Shown here in pieces: positions 20,324 through 28,784 of a DNA stretch of 64,000 nucleotides. A model generated the notes under the pieces. It saw only the letters and a program-made list of their open reading frames with translations, did no database searches and was not told the origin of the DNA. A program made the translations under genes and the position numbers. The stretch comes from Zestomonas insulae (GTDB lineage Bacteria; Pseudomonadota; Gammaproteobacteria; Pseudomonadales; Pseudomonadaceae). Each line of letters starts with the position of its first letter. Within the stretch, counting starts at the first letter, position 1. The DNA lies in the NCBI RefSeq assembly GCF_016901015.1, contig NZ_JAFEUP010000003.1, forward strand, positions 682,001-746,000. Reading direction: 5' to 3'.

Positions 20324-20550
20324 AGCTAGAAATCGCTCGAGGTTTGTTTCTGGTGGGGGCACTAGGTGTCGCTTCCCTGGCAGCAGCCGCCTGGCATGAG
20401 CCGGGGCCACAGGTGCTGAGCACCGCTAGCCTGTCCAAGCACTGCCCCACGCCCGTGCAGAGCCGCAGTGTGCTGCCGGCCGGTCAGGTGGATGGCAATC
20501 TGCTGTTGTTGATGTTCGGTCTGTCCCAGGGGGTCGGATCGCAGAACTGA
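20320..20550 (+). CDS. Small hypothetical protein, single TM
   Basis: 76 aa, not recognised. One hydrophobic segment (residues 7-25, FLVGALGVASLAAAAW) is followed by a short exported tail with a single Cys (SKHCPTP), so it could be a signal-anchored or secreted peptide. The start overlaps the inaA stop by 4 nt (ATGA), which strongly suggests it is real and translationally coupled. By position it equals PA4377 as I recall. A terminator follows 19 bp after the stop. Confidence 0.65.
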   Translation: MKLEIARGLFLVGALGVASLAAAAWHEPGPQVLSTASLSKHCPTPVQSRSVLPAGQVDGNLLLLMFGLSQGVGSQN

Positions 20551-20568
20551 CCCGTGACCCACGGATGG

Positions 20569-20597
20569 CAAAAGCCCCGCAGATGCGGGGCTTTTTC
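20569..20597. terminator. Bidirectional terminator, small gene / mexW
   Basis: AAAAGCCCCGC / GCGGGGCTTTTT stem with an AGAT loop between convergent transcripts; it ends 3 bp before the mexW stop codon. Confidence 0.92.
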
Positions 20598-20599
20598 GT

Positions 20600-23500
20600 T
20601 CAGGGCTGCTCGCTGGCCAGTGCGGCCGGTGGCCTTTCGCTGACCGGCGCGCGGTCCGGGTGGGCGAGCAGCACGTACACGCAGGGCAGCACGAACAGGG
20701 TGAACAGCGTGCCGACCGACATCCCTGTGGCGATCACCAGGCCGATGTCGAAGCGACTCACCGCGCCGGCGCCGCTGGCGAGGATCAGCGGCACCATGCC
20801 GAAGACCATCGCCGCGGTGGTCATCAGCACCGGGCGCAGGCGGATCGCCGCGGCTTCCTCGATCGCCTCGCGCATGCTGCGGCCCTGGCGGCGCAGCTGG
20901 TTGGCGAACTCGACGATGAGGATGCCGTGCTTGCTGATCAGGCCGATCAGCGTCACCAGGCCGACCTGGGTGTAGATGTTCATGCTCGACCAGCCGAGGA
21001 ACAGCGGAATCAGCGCGCCGCAGATCGACAGCGGCACGGTGACCAGGATCACCAGCGGGTCGCGGAAGCTCTCGAACTGCGCGGCGAGGACCAGGAAGAT
21101 CACCGCCAGGGCCAGGGCGAAGGTCACGTACAGTGCATTGCCCTCGTTGACGAACTGCCGCGAGGCGCCGGCGTAGTCGAAGGTGTAGCCGCTCGGCGCT
21201 TCCTCGCTGGCGATCTGCTGCACGGTGGCCAGCGCGTCGCCTTGGCTGACCATCGGGAAGCCGGAGATGATCGCCGAGTTGAGCTGCTGGAACTGGTTGA
21301 GCTGGCGTGGTCGCGCCTGCTCGCGCACGGTGATCAGCGTCGACAACGGCAGCATCGCGCCGCTCTCGCTGCGCACGAAGTAGTTGTCCAGGCGGGTCGG
21401 GCTGTTGCGGTAGGCGCGCTCGACCTGGGCGATCACCTTGTAGCTGCGGCCGTCCACGGTGAAGCGGTTGATCTCGCCCTCGCCGAGCAGGGTCGCCAGG
21501 GTGGCGCCCAGCTCGTCCATCGACACGCCGATCTGGGCGGCCTTGTCGCGGTCGATGTCGACGACGATCTCCGGCTTGTCGAAGGCCAGGTCGAGGTCCA
21601 GTACGGCGAACTTGTTGGTCGCCTGGGCGCGTTGCTTGATGCGCTCGGCGACCTGCAGCAGCGAGGCGTAATCGCCGGAGCTGGTGACCACGAACTGGAA
21701 TGGCAGGCCTTCGCCGGTGCCCGGCAGCGACGGCAGGCTGAAGACGAACACCTGCAGGCCGGGGATCTGATTGGCGCGCTGCTGGAAGGCGTGCATCAGT
21801 TCCTTCTGGCTGCGTTCGCGCTCACCCCAGGGCTTGAGCATCAAGCCACCGATGCCCGACTGCACACCGTTGAAACCGTTGATCTGGAACGCCGAGTCGT
21901 ACTCGGGGAACTCGCTGAAGATCTGCTGGTACTGGTCGGTGTAGCGGTTCAGGTAGTCCAGGTTGGCGGTCTGCGGTGCGTTGGACATCATGAACAGGAA
22001 GCCCTGGTCCTCGTCCGGCGCCAGCTCGCGGTGGGTGAACATCAGCAGCACGGGGATCAGCGCCATGATGATCAGGGCGAACACGTAGACCACCGGGCGG
22101 GTGTCCAGGGTGCGGTGCAGGGCGCTGCGGTAGCGCTGCTTGAGGCGCTCGAACAGCAGGTCGAGGCGATGCGCCAGGCCGCTGGGGTTTTCTTCGTGGC
22201 GCAGCAGCTGCGCGCACATCATCGGCGAGAGGGTCAGGGCGACGATCCCGGAGATGATCACCGAGCCGGCCAGGGTGAAGGCGAACTCGCGGAACAGCGC
22301 GCCGGTGAGGCCCTGCAGGAAGCCGATCGGCGCGTACACCGCGGCCAGGGTGATGGTCATCGCGATCACCGGTGTGGCGATCTCGCGGGCGCCGAGCAGC
22401 GCCGCGTCGAACGGCTTCTTGCCTTCCTCGATGTGGCGGTGGATGTTCTCCACCACGACGATCGCGTCGTCCACCACCAGGCCGATGGCGAGGACCATGG
22501 CCAGCAGGGTCAGCAGGTTGATCGAGTAGCCCATCAGCTGCATGAAGAACAGCACGCCGATCATCGACAGCGGGATGGTCACCACCGGGATCAGCACCGA
22601 GCGGAACGCGCCGAGGAACAGGAACACCACGACGATGACGATCAGTACCGCTTCGGCGAGGGTCTTGATCACCTCGTTGATCGATTCCTGGATGAACAGC
22701 GTGCCGTCGTAGGCGATCGACATCTTCAGCGCCGGCGGCAGCTCGCGCTCCACCGAGGGCAGCTTGGCGCGCACTTCCTTGATCACGTCGAGCGGGTTGG
22801 AGGTCGGCGTGCCCTTGATGGCGATGTACACCGAGGGGATGCTGTTGAACGAGCTGACCGCGTCGTAGTTCTCCGCGCCCATTTCCACCCGCGCCACGTC
22901 GCCGATGCGCACGCGGCGGTCGCCCTCGGTCTTCAGCGGGATCGCGGCGAAGGCCTCGGGGCTCTTCAGGTCGGTGCTGGCGTTGACGCTGCTGACCACC
23001 AACTCGCCCTTCACCTCACCGGCGGCGGAGAGGAAGTTGTACTTCTGCACCGCTTCGCGCACGTCGCCGGCGGTGATGCCGTGGGCGGCCATGCGCACCG
23101 GGTCGAGCCACAGGCGCATGGCGAATTTCTGCGCACCCTCGACGGCCGCCTCGGCGATGCCCGGCAGGGTCGCCAGCTTGGGCTGCACCACGCGGGTCAG
23201 GTAGTCGGTGATCTGCTGGTAGTTCAGCTCGTCGCTGTAGAAGCTGATGTACATCAGCGCCGCGGCGTCGGCGGCCTGCTTCTCCAGCACCGGGTCCTCG
23301 GCCTCCTGCGGCAGCTGGCTCTTGACCTCGTTGGTCTTGGCCAGCAGCTCGGTGAACAGGCGGTCGGAGTTGGCGCCGATGCGCGCGTAGAGCGAGATCA
23401 CCGAGAAGTTCTGCCGACTGACCGAGGTCATGTAGTCGACGCCCTCGGCGCTGGCCAGGCTCTGCTGCAGCGGCTGGGTGATGTAGCCCTGGATGGTCTC

Positions 23501-23668
23501 GGCGTTAGCCCCTGGGTAGGCGGTGGTCACCGTGATCAGGGCGTTTTCCATCTGCGGGTACTGGCGGATCACCAGGCTGTTGAAGGCCTGGATGCCGAGC
23601 AGCACGATGAGCAGGCTGACCACCGTCGCCAGCACCGGGCGACGGATGAACGGATCGGTAAAAGCCAT
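20600..23668 (-). CDS. mexW: RND multidrug efflux transporter MexW
   Basis: A 1022-aa inner-membrane proton/drug antiporter with 12 TM helices and two large periplasmic loops, the usual HAE1 size. Evidence: N-terminal FTDPFIRRPVLATVVSLLIVLLG, the proton-relay Asp pair in TM4 (GLVVDDAIVVVENI), a second RND repeat in the C-terminal half (FLVLAAQFESFRDPLVI), and TM10 Lys/Thr regions. In P. aeruginosa MexVW uses OprM and exports fluoroquinolones, tetracycline, chloramphenicol, erythromycin and dyes. No outer-membrane factor is encoded here, so a distant OprM would be needed. mexV lies 26 bp upstream on the same strand. Confidence 0.9.
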   Translation of the reverse strand: MAFTDPFIRRPVLATVVSLLIVLLGIQAFNSLVIRQYPQMENALITVTTAYPGANAETIQGYITQPLQQSLASAEGVDYMTSVSRQNFSVISLYARIGANSDRLFTELLAKTNEVKSQLPQEAEDPVLEKQAADAAALMYISFYSDELNYQQITDYLTRVVQPKLATLPGIAEAAVEGAQKFAMRLWLDPVRMAAHGITAGDVREAVQKYNFLSAAGEVKGELVVSSVNASTDLKSPEAFAAIPLKTEGDRRVRIGDVARVEMGAENYDAVSSFNSIPSVYIAIKGTPTSNPLDVIKEVRAKLPSVERELPPALKMSIAYDGTLFIQESINEVIKTLAEAVLIVIVVVFLFLGAFRSVLIPVVTIPLSMIGVLFFMQLMGYSINLLTLLAMVLAIGLVVDDAIVVVENIHRHIEEGKKPFDAALLGAREIATPVIAMTITLAAVYAPIGFLQGLTGALFREFAFTLAGSVIISGIVALTLSPMMCAQLLRHEENPSGLAHRLDLLFERLKQRYRSALHRTLDTRPVVYVFALIIMALIPVLLMFTHRELAPDEDQGFLFMMSNAPQTANLDYLNRYTDQYQQIFSEFPEYDSAFQINGFNGVQSGIGGLMLKPWGERERSQKELMHAFQQRANQIPGLQVFVFSLPSLPGTGEGLPFQFVVTSSGDYASLLQVAERIKQRAQATNKFAVLDLDLAFDKPEIVVDIDRDKAAQIGVSMDELGATLATLLGEGEINRFTVDGRSYKVIAQVERAYRNSPTRLDNYFVRSESGAMLPLSTLITVREQARPRQLNQFQQLNSAIISGFPMVSQGDALATVQQIASEEAPSGYTFDYAGASRQFVNEGNALYVTFALALAVIFLVLAAQFESFRDPLVILVTVPLSICGALIPLFLGWSSMNIYTQVGLVTLIGLISKHGILIVEFANQLRRQGRSMREAIEEAAAIRLRPVLMTTAAMVFGMVPLILASGAGAVSRFDIGLVIATGMSVGTLFTLFVLPCVYVLLAHPDRAPVSERPPAALASEQP

Positions 23669-23694
23669 GGGCGATTCCTTTTCCAGCGACCGCC

Positions 23695-24840
23695 TTAGCG
23701 GACGCTGGCCTGGCTGGTGGCGCGGGCGGCGGGTTCGGCGACGATGCTGACGTGCGCGCCGTTATCCAGCTTGAGCTGGCCGGTGGTGACCACCTGCTGG
23801 CCGGCGGTCAGGCCCTTGAGCACCACCACCTCGCCGTCGCGGCGCTCGCCGGTCTCGACGAACACACGCTGGACCACCAGGCGCGGCTGGCCCTGGTCGT
23901 CCTGCTTGGCGCTGCCGTCGTCGTTCTTCTCGGCCTCGACCACGTAGATCGAGTTGCCGTACAGCGAGAAGGTCACCGCGGTTTCCGGCACCACCACGCG
24001 CGCTTCGCTGTTGGGCAGCAGCACGTTGAGGTTGGCGAACATGCCCGGCAGCAGCTTCTCGCCCGGATTGGGCAGCGTGGCGCGGACCTGCACGTTGCGG
24101 GTGTTCTCGTCGACCTTCGGGTTGATCGCCGCGATTTCGCCGAGGAAGGATTCGCCGGGGAACGCCGCGACGCCGAGCTGCACGCGCTGGCCGACCTGCA
24201 GCTTGGGCACCGCCTGCTCGGGCAGAAAGAAGTCCAGGTACAGCAGCGACAGGTCCTGCAGGGTGGCGATGATGGTGCCCGAGGCGAGGTAGTCGCCGAC
24301 GTCGACCTGGCGGATGCCGATGGTGCCGGCGAACGGCGCGAGGATGCGCTTCTTGCCGAGCAGCGCCTTGAGCTGCGCGACCCGCCCGCTGTTCTGCTGC
24401 AGCTGCGAGGCGAGGCGGTCGAAATCGCTCTTGGAAATCATCTGCCGGCTGATCAGGCTGCGGCCACGTTCGAACTCGACGCGGGCGAGGTTCAGCTCGG
24501 CTTCGGCGGACTCCAGCGAGGCCTGCTCGACCGCGGCGTCCATCTGGATCAGCGGCTGGTTGGCGGCGACGTGTTCGCCGGAGCGGAACAGCACATCACG
24601 CACCGTGCCGGTGACTTCGACGGTCAGATCGACACCCTGCGAGGCCTTCAGCGTGCCGATGCCCGGCAGGCGTTCCTGCCACTGGCGCTGTTCGGCAATC
24701 GCGGCCGAGACGCTGATCGGTGGCTGAGGCGCAGAAAATTGCTTGATCTGTTCGCGGATCGAGAAGGCTTTGTAGCCGGCCAGGAGCAGCACCACGACGA
24801 GCACAACCCCCAGCATGGCAAGCATGCGGCGGAGCAACAT
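23695..24840 (-). CDS. mexV: RND periplasmic adaptor MexV
   Basis: A 381-aa membrane fusion protein linking MexW to an outer-membrane channel. It has an N-terminal TM anchor (residues 5-25, no lipobox Cys), lipoyl half-motifs (GTVRDVLFRSGEHVAANQPLIQMD and RILAPFAGTIGIRQVDVGDYL), an alpha-hairpin coiled coil between them (about 100-165), and beta-barrel and membrane-proximal domains (DENTRNVQVRATLPNPGEKLLPGMF). Alternative start M6 is possible. No local TetR- or MarR-type repressor gene is present. Confidence 0.9.
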   Translation of the reverse strand: MLLRRMLAMLGVVLVVVLLLAGYKAFSIREQIKQFSAPQPPISVSAAIAEQRQWQERLPGIGTLKASQGVDLTVEVTGTVRDVLFRSGEHVAANQPLIQMDAAVEQASLESAEAELNLARVEFERGRSLISRQMISKSDFDRLASQLQQNSGRVAQLKALLGKKRILAPFAGTIGIRQVDVGDYLASGTIIATLQDLSLLYLDFFLPEQAVPKLQVGQRVQLGVAAFPGESFLGEIAAINPKVDENTRNVQVRATLPNPGEKLLPGMFANLNVLLPNSEARVVVPETAVTFSLYGNSIYVVEAEKNDDGSAKQDDQGQPRLVVQRVFVETGERRDGEVVVLKGLTAGQQVVTTGQLKLDNGAHVSIVAEPAARATSQASVR

Positions 24841-25034
24841 ATTCCGTTTCCTTGGCGGGAAAATGGCCTGGGAATAGGCGAGGCATGCACCTTAGTCCCA
24901 GTTGTGGGGCAAGTCAAAACCACACTGTGGCAAGACATTGCGCTTATCCACAGCCTTTTGACCGCCCTATCACTGACGTTGATCGCCGCGGATTCCCTCA
25001 CCTGACCGGAGGAAATCCGTCGGCCAGGCGGCGG
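24841..25034. other. mexVW upstream region with DnaA-box sequence and dyad
   Basis: 194 bp that must contain the mexV promoter. Visible: a CCACA-C-TGTGG dyad at 24920-24930 that could be an operator, an exact TTATCCACA DnaA box at 24944-24952, and an imperfect hairpin around 24990-25018 near the end of the DUF1513 gene. I find no convincing -35/-10 pair. One 9-mer can arise by chance. Confidence 0.35.
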
Positions 25035-26132
25035 TCAGGCGCTGAGGTGCAGGTGGTTGTCCCACAGGCCGGCGGGCAGCTGCAGCGGCTGGGCGACGAT
25101 GGGCTGGCGGCGGCAATCGTAGAAGCGGCAGCGGCCCTGCCCGGAGGTGACCACGAAGCCGTCGGGCACTGCGCCGACTCCGGCGCAGTCCGGTAGCGGC
25201 GCGTCGAGGCGTACCGCGCCGCTGTCCAGGTCCCAGATGAAGAAGCGGTTGCCGCGCGGGGCGGTCAGAGCGACCAGGCGCAGCTCGTCGTGAATCGCCA
25301 CGCTGGCGGTGTACTGGGCCATCGCCAGGCGCTGCGCATCGTCGAGCGGGAAGGCCTGGAACGGCTGGCCGGGGCGTTTGATGGCGAGCAGGTCGGCGCG
25401 CTCGTGGGCGTCGCCCATGTACTGCTGGCCGGCGACCACCGTGCCGTCGCGGGCGATCGCCAGGTGGCGCACGCTGTTCATCGGCTGCGCCAGGGTTTCC
25501 TTGGACAGCAGGCTGCCGTCGCGGCGCATCAGCACCAGGCTGGGCTCCATGGCGTCGAGGTTCATCTCGATGCGGCTTTCCGCCTCGGTGCGGATGCCGC
25601 CATTGGCCACCACCAGGGTTTCGCCGTCCGGCAGCCAGGCCACCTGGTGCGGCCCCAGGCCGTGGGTGGACAGCTCGCCGCTGTGCTGCAGGCTGCTGCC
25701 GTCGAAACGGTACTGGCCGAGCATGCCGCGACCGGGGTCGCGGGTATCGTTCTCGGTGGCGTACAGCCATTCGCCGTCGCGGTGCCACACGGCATGCCCG
25801 TAGAAGTGGCGGTCCGGCTGCGCGTGGACGGTCTGCAGCAGGCGCCCGTCGCGCAGGTCGATCAGGTAGCTCTCGGTACCCGGACGGCGGGCGACGAACA
25901 GCGCCAGCGGCTGCTCGGGGTGCTCGACGATGTCGTGGCAGCGCTGGGCGACGCGGGTGGCGAACACCGCCTGGCCGTCGAGGCGATAGCCGACCGCGTA
26001 GTGATGGCCGTCGCCATCGTCGCGGGCGGACAGCACCATCGGCGTGGCGCTGCGCCGGCTCAGCGTCCATCCGCCGAGGCTGAGCGCGCCGAGCAGCGCG
26101 CTGCCGAGGGCCAGTACATGGCGGCGTAGCAT
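25035..26132 (-). CDS. DUF1513 periplasmic beta-propeller protein
   Basis: A 365-aa exported protein. The N-terminus MLRRHVLALGSALLGALSLGG has paired Arg and a hydrophobic core and could be a Tat or Sec signal. The mature part shows repeated WD/YVTN-like strands (GTESYLIDLRDGRLL, HAVWHRDGEWLYATENDTRDPGRGMLGQYRF, HQVAWLPDGETLVVANGG). DUF1513 proteins accompany imelysins in iron-linked clusters; their activity is unknown. ATG 26132 is 1 nt after the preceding imelysin stop (TGAC-ATG) and has a GGTGA site, so the two are coupled. 26153 is an upstream alternative. Confidence 0.85.
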   Translation of the reverse strand: MLRRHVLALGSALLGALSLGGWTLSRRSATPMVLSARDDGDGHHYAVGYRLDGQAVFATRVAQRCHDIVEHPEQPLALFVARRPGTESYLIDLRDGRLLQTVHAQPDRHFYGHAVWHRDGEWLYATENDTRDPGRGMLGQYRFDGSSLQHSGELSTHGLGPHQVAWLPDGETLVVANGGIRTEAESRIEMNLDAMEPSLVLMRRDGSLLSKETLAQPMNSVRHLAIARDGTVVAGQQYMGDAHERADLLAIKRPGQPFQAFPLDDAQRLAMAQYTASVAIHDELRLVALTAPRGNRFFIWDLDSGAVRLDAPLPDCAGVGAVPDGFVVTSGQGRCRFYDCRRQPIVAQPLQLPAGLWDNHLHLSA

Positions 26133-26133
26133 G

Positions 26134-27198
26134 TCAGTCACCGTCGTTGGCATTGAAGCCGAGTTGCACGCCGAGGGCCTTGGCCAGGTCGCTTTCCTGC
26201 AAGCGGTGCACGCGGTTCAGGCTGTCGTAGAAGTCGCCCACCTGCTGGCGCCCGGCTTCGCTGGCGAGCAGTTCGGAGAGCGGCGGCTTGATCGCGGCGA
26301 GCTTCTGCCGCGCTTCGGCATAGGCGGCGTCGATGCGCGTCGCCAGCTCCTTCTGCTCGGCGCCGAGCAGGCCGCGGATGCCGTGGTTGTCCACGCCGCT
26401 CCACAGCGCCTCGGCGCTGGCCAGGCCGGCGGCGATGTTGCTCAGCGAGGCTTCACTGCGCCAGGCCTCAGCCTGCAGCGGTTGCGGGATGCCCTTGCTG
26501 AGGCGGCCGAGCGGGGTGCCGAGCTTCTTCTTCAGGGTGTCGATGGCGGTGACCTGCACCCGCAGCAGCTCGGCGATCGCCTCGTGGGCGTCGGCGTAGC
26601 GCGGGTTGGGGAACTTGCTCAGCTGCTCGAGCATGCCGTCCTTGTTGTTCCAGCGTGCCAGGATGTCCTCGGCGAGGTGCTGCTGGCGTTCGCCGATGGC
26701 TTCCAGCAGCGGACAGTAGCGCAGCTTGGTGGCGCTGTCGGCGAGGTCGATCTGGCTGTCGAAGAGGATGTACTCGTAGGCGGTCAGGCCCTGCACCACC
26801 ACGCTGGACTTCTCCAGGGCGCTGGCGTCGATCTGTGGCTGGCTCTTGACCAGCTGCTCGACCTGGCGCGCCACCAGGTTCTTCTTGTCCGGCCAGAACT
26901 GCACGCGCCAGGCCTGGTTGCCCTCGGCCAGCGGCCCGACCATCAGCGGCTGCAGCTCGGCCCAGGCCTTCTGCGCGGCGTAGAAGTCGGCGCGCGCCTG
27001 GGCCAGGTCGACCTTGCCGGAGCAGAACGCCAGGGCGCTCTGGGCCAGCTGGCGATCGGCTTCGACCCAGCGGCTGTAGGTCGGCAGGATCACCTGCTGG
27101 GCCAGCGCCGCGGAGGTCTGCGCCTGCTGGTCCTGCGGCGAGCAGGCGCCAAGGGCGAAGGCGGCGAGGCTGGTGAACAAGAGTTTCGGGCGAAACAT
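26134..27198 (-). CDS. Imelysin-family periplasmic lipoprotein
   Basis: A 354-aa lipoprotein (signal with LGAC, lipid Cys19). It has the helical imelysin/peptidase M75 fold: FYAAQKAWAELQPLMVGP near the N-terminus and a central GLTAYEYILFDSQ in place of the GxHxxE motif. The usual GYHAIEF is changed (YEYILF), so this paralogue lacks the His. Imelysins are iron- or heme-related surface or periplasmic proteins rather than proven proteases. Last but one of the cluster icmP / di-heme / imelysin / DUF1513. Confidence 0.82.
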   Translation of the reverse strand: MFRPKLLFTSLAAFALGACSPQDQQAQTSAALAQQVILPTYSRWVEADRQLAQSALAFCSGKVDLAQARADFYAAQKAWAELQPLMVGPLAEGNQAWRVQFWPDKKNLVARQVEQLVKSQPQIDASALEKSSVVVQGLTAYEYILFDSQIDLADSATKLRYCPLLEAIGERQQHLAEDILARWNNKDGMLEQLSKFPNPRYADAHEAIAELLRVQVTAIDTLKKKLGTPLGRLSKGIPQPLQAEAWRSEASLSNIAAGLASAEALWSGVDNHGIRGLLGAEQKELATRIDAAYAEARQKLAAIKPPLSELLASEAGRQQVGDFYDSLNRVHRLQESDLAKALGVQLGFNANDGD

Positions 27199-27208
27199 GC
27201 GCGGCTCC

Positions 27209-28630
27209 TTAGAGGGAGTTCAGGAAAGCCAGTAGCGCGCGGCGCTGCTCGGCATCGAAGTGTAGAACCTGTTGCTTGGCCGGCTCCGCTTCGCCGCCGT
27301 GCCAGAGCACGGCTTCCAGCAGGTTGCGGGCGCGGCCGTCGTGGAGGAACTGGGTGTGGCCGCTGACCGTCTCGGTCAGGCCGATGCCCCACAGCGGCGG
27401 GGTGCGCCATTGGCTGCCGCTGGCCTGGAACTCGGCGCGGCCGTCGGCGAGGCCCGGGCCCATGTCGTGCAGCAGCAGGTCGCTGTAGGGGCGGATCTGT
27501 TGGTTGGCCAGCTCCGGCTCGGCGGCATCGGCGGCGGTGGTGAACTGCGGGGTGTGGCACTGCGCGCAGCCGGCCTGGTGGAACAGGCCCTTGCCGGCCA
27601 GTACTTCGGCGTCGTCGACGCCACGCCGGGCTGGCACGCCGAGGTTGCGGGTGTAGAACAGCACCAGGCGCAGGATGTTGTCGCTGACCTCCGGGCTGCC
27701 GCCGTTGACCGCCGCCCGGCAGTCGGCCTGCGCCGCCGTGCAGTCGTCGTGGGGCAGGGCGCTGGTGGTCAGGCCCATGTCGGCGGAGAAGGCGTGGCGA
27801 TTCTGCTGGTCGAGGGTCGGCTGGCCGGCCTTCCAGCCGAAGCGGCCGAGCACGGTCTGCTGGCGTGTGTCGTCCCAGACCCGGTTGGCCTGGCCGGCGA
27901 CGCCGGTACCGGCGCGGCGCTGCGCCTCGGCGCCGGCGAGGATCGCCGATTCGGGAATGGCTTCGAGCAGGCCGAGGCCGATCATCGGCGGCGCGACGCG
28001 GACCGACAGCTGCACCTGCGGGTGTAGTGCGCCGTAGCCGAGCTGGCTGAGCTGCAGGCTGGGCTGGCGCAGCTCGACTTCATGGCCGTCGGCGAAGCGC
28101 ACACTCTGGGTCGCGTAGGCCACGCGGACCTTGCCCTCGGGGACCACGCCGGGATTGGCCATGTCCTGCAACTGCGTGCCGTACACCGGCTCGGGCACTA
28201 CGCCGAGGCGTTCGATCAGCTGCGCCTGCTCGGCGCCGCCGTCAGCGGGAATCGACAGGCGCACCAGCATCGACACGGCATTGCTCGCATCGGCCTCCGG
28301 CGGATGGCCGCGACCGTCGCGCACGTGGCAGTTCTGGCAGGCATTGGTGTTGAACAGCGGCCCCAGGCCGTCCCGCGCGGTGGTGGTGGACGGCGCGATG
28401 ACCCAGGGGTTGCGGAAGAAACTGTTGCCCACGCTGAAGTCCAGGCGGCGTTCGCCGGACAGGTTGGCGGAGGGCAGGGAGAAGGCGTTCTGGTCGCGCT
28501 GGCGGACGCTGGCGGTGCCGGCGGAGAGTGCCTCGTTGGCTTCGGCCCGGTCGAACCGCGGCGCCTGGTCGCACGCCGCCAGACTCAGGGTCAGCAGCAG
28601 CGGAAGGAGGCGGGGAAGGGCGGCGAACAT
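27209..28630 (-). CDS. Di-heme c-type oxidoreductase, DUF1111 (thiol oxidoreductase-like)
   Basis: A 473-aa lipoprotein (LAAC, Cys20). There are two CXXCH heme-c sites, CQNCH in the N-terminal half and CAQCH in the C-terminal half (AGKGLFHQAGCAQCH), with the FNTNACQNCHVRDGRG context typical of DUF1111 proteins related to MauG/CcpA peroxidases. Expected to be a periplasmic electron-transfer protein or peroxidase; together with imelysins it may handle ferrous/ferric iron. ATG 28630 begins the lipoprotein signal; an in-frame run to 28759 crosses the upstream terminator and is not used. The downstream imelysin gene starts 10 bp after its stop. Confidence 0.87.
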   Translation of the reverse strand: MFAALPRLLPLLLTLSLAACDQAPRFDRAEANEALSAGTASVRQRDQNAFSLPSANLSGERRLDFSVGNSFFRNPWVIAPSTTTARDGLGPLFNTNACQNCHVRDGRGHPPEADASNAVSMLVRLSIPADGGAEQAQLIERLGVVPEPVYGTQLQDMANPGVVPEGKVRVAYATQSVRFADGHEVELRQPSLQLSQLGYGALHPQVQLSVRVAPPMIGLGLLEAIPESAILAGAEAQRRAGTGVAGQANRVWDDTRQQTVLGRFGWKAGQPTLDQQNRHAFSADMGLTTSALPHDDCTAAQADCRAAVNGGSPEVSDNILRLVLFYTRNLGVPARRGVDDAEVLAGKGLFHQAGCAQCHTPQFTTAADAAEPELANQQIRPYSDLLLHDMGPGLADGRAEFQASGSQWRTPPLWGIGLTETVSGHTQFLHDGRARNLLEAVLWHGGEAEPAKQQVLHFDAEQRRALLAFLNSL

Positions 28631-28700
28631 CGGTGAAGGTCCAGGGCAAAGCAGGCGCGCAAGCTTACCAGTGCGATGTGAAAATCCTGCAGTTGGAAAT

Positions 28701-28733
28701 GAAAAACGGATGCGGCGGGGTGCCGCATCCGTT
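28701..28733 (-). terminator. Rho-independent terminator after icmP
   Basis: A perfect 12-bp stem (28705-28716 with 28722-28733, core AACGGATGCGGC) with a 5-nt loop. On the minus strand it is followed by TTTTTC. It lies between icmP and the di-heme gene, inside the cluster, so the distal three genes are expressed by read-through or from their own promoter. Confidence 0.85.
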
Positions 28734-28784
28734 CGTGTGGCGCTTGAGCGCAACTGCACCGCTCAAGGCCTCAGGCCACGTCGA

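Noticed and set aside
20660..23698. 1012-aa open frame antisense to mexW
   Set aside because: Low-complexity His/Gln/Arg composition is the mirror of RND codons in a GC-rich genome; it has no domain and no ribosome site.
24928..24945. Sigma-54 promoter before mexV (TGGCAAGACATTGC)
   Set aside because: GG and GC are 9 bp apart instead of 10, and the bases between do not otherwise match.
24944..24952. Replication origin
   Set aside because: A single DnaA box with no AT-rich region or dnaA/gidA neighbours; one 9-mer is near chance expectation in 64 kb on two strands.
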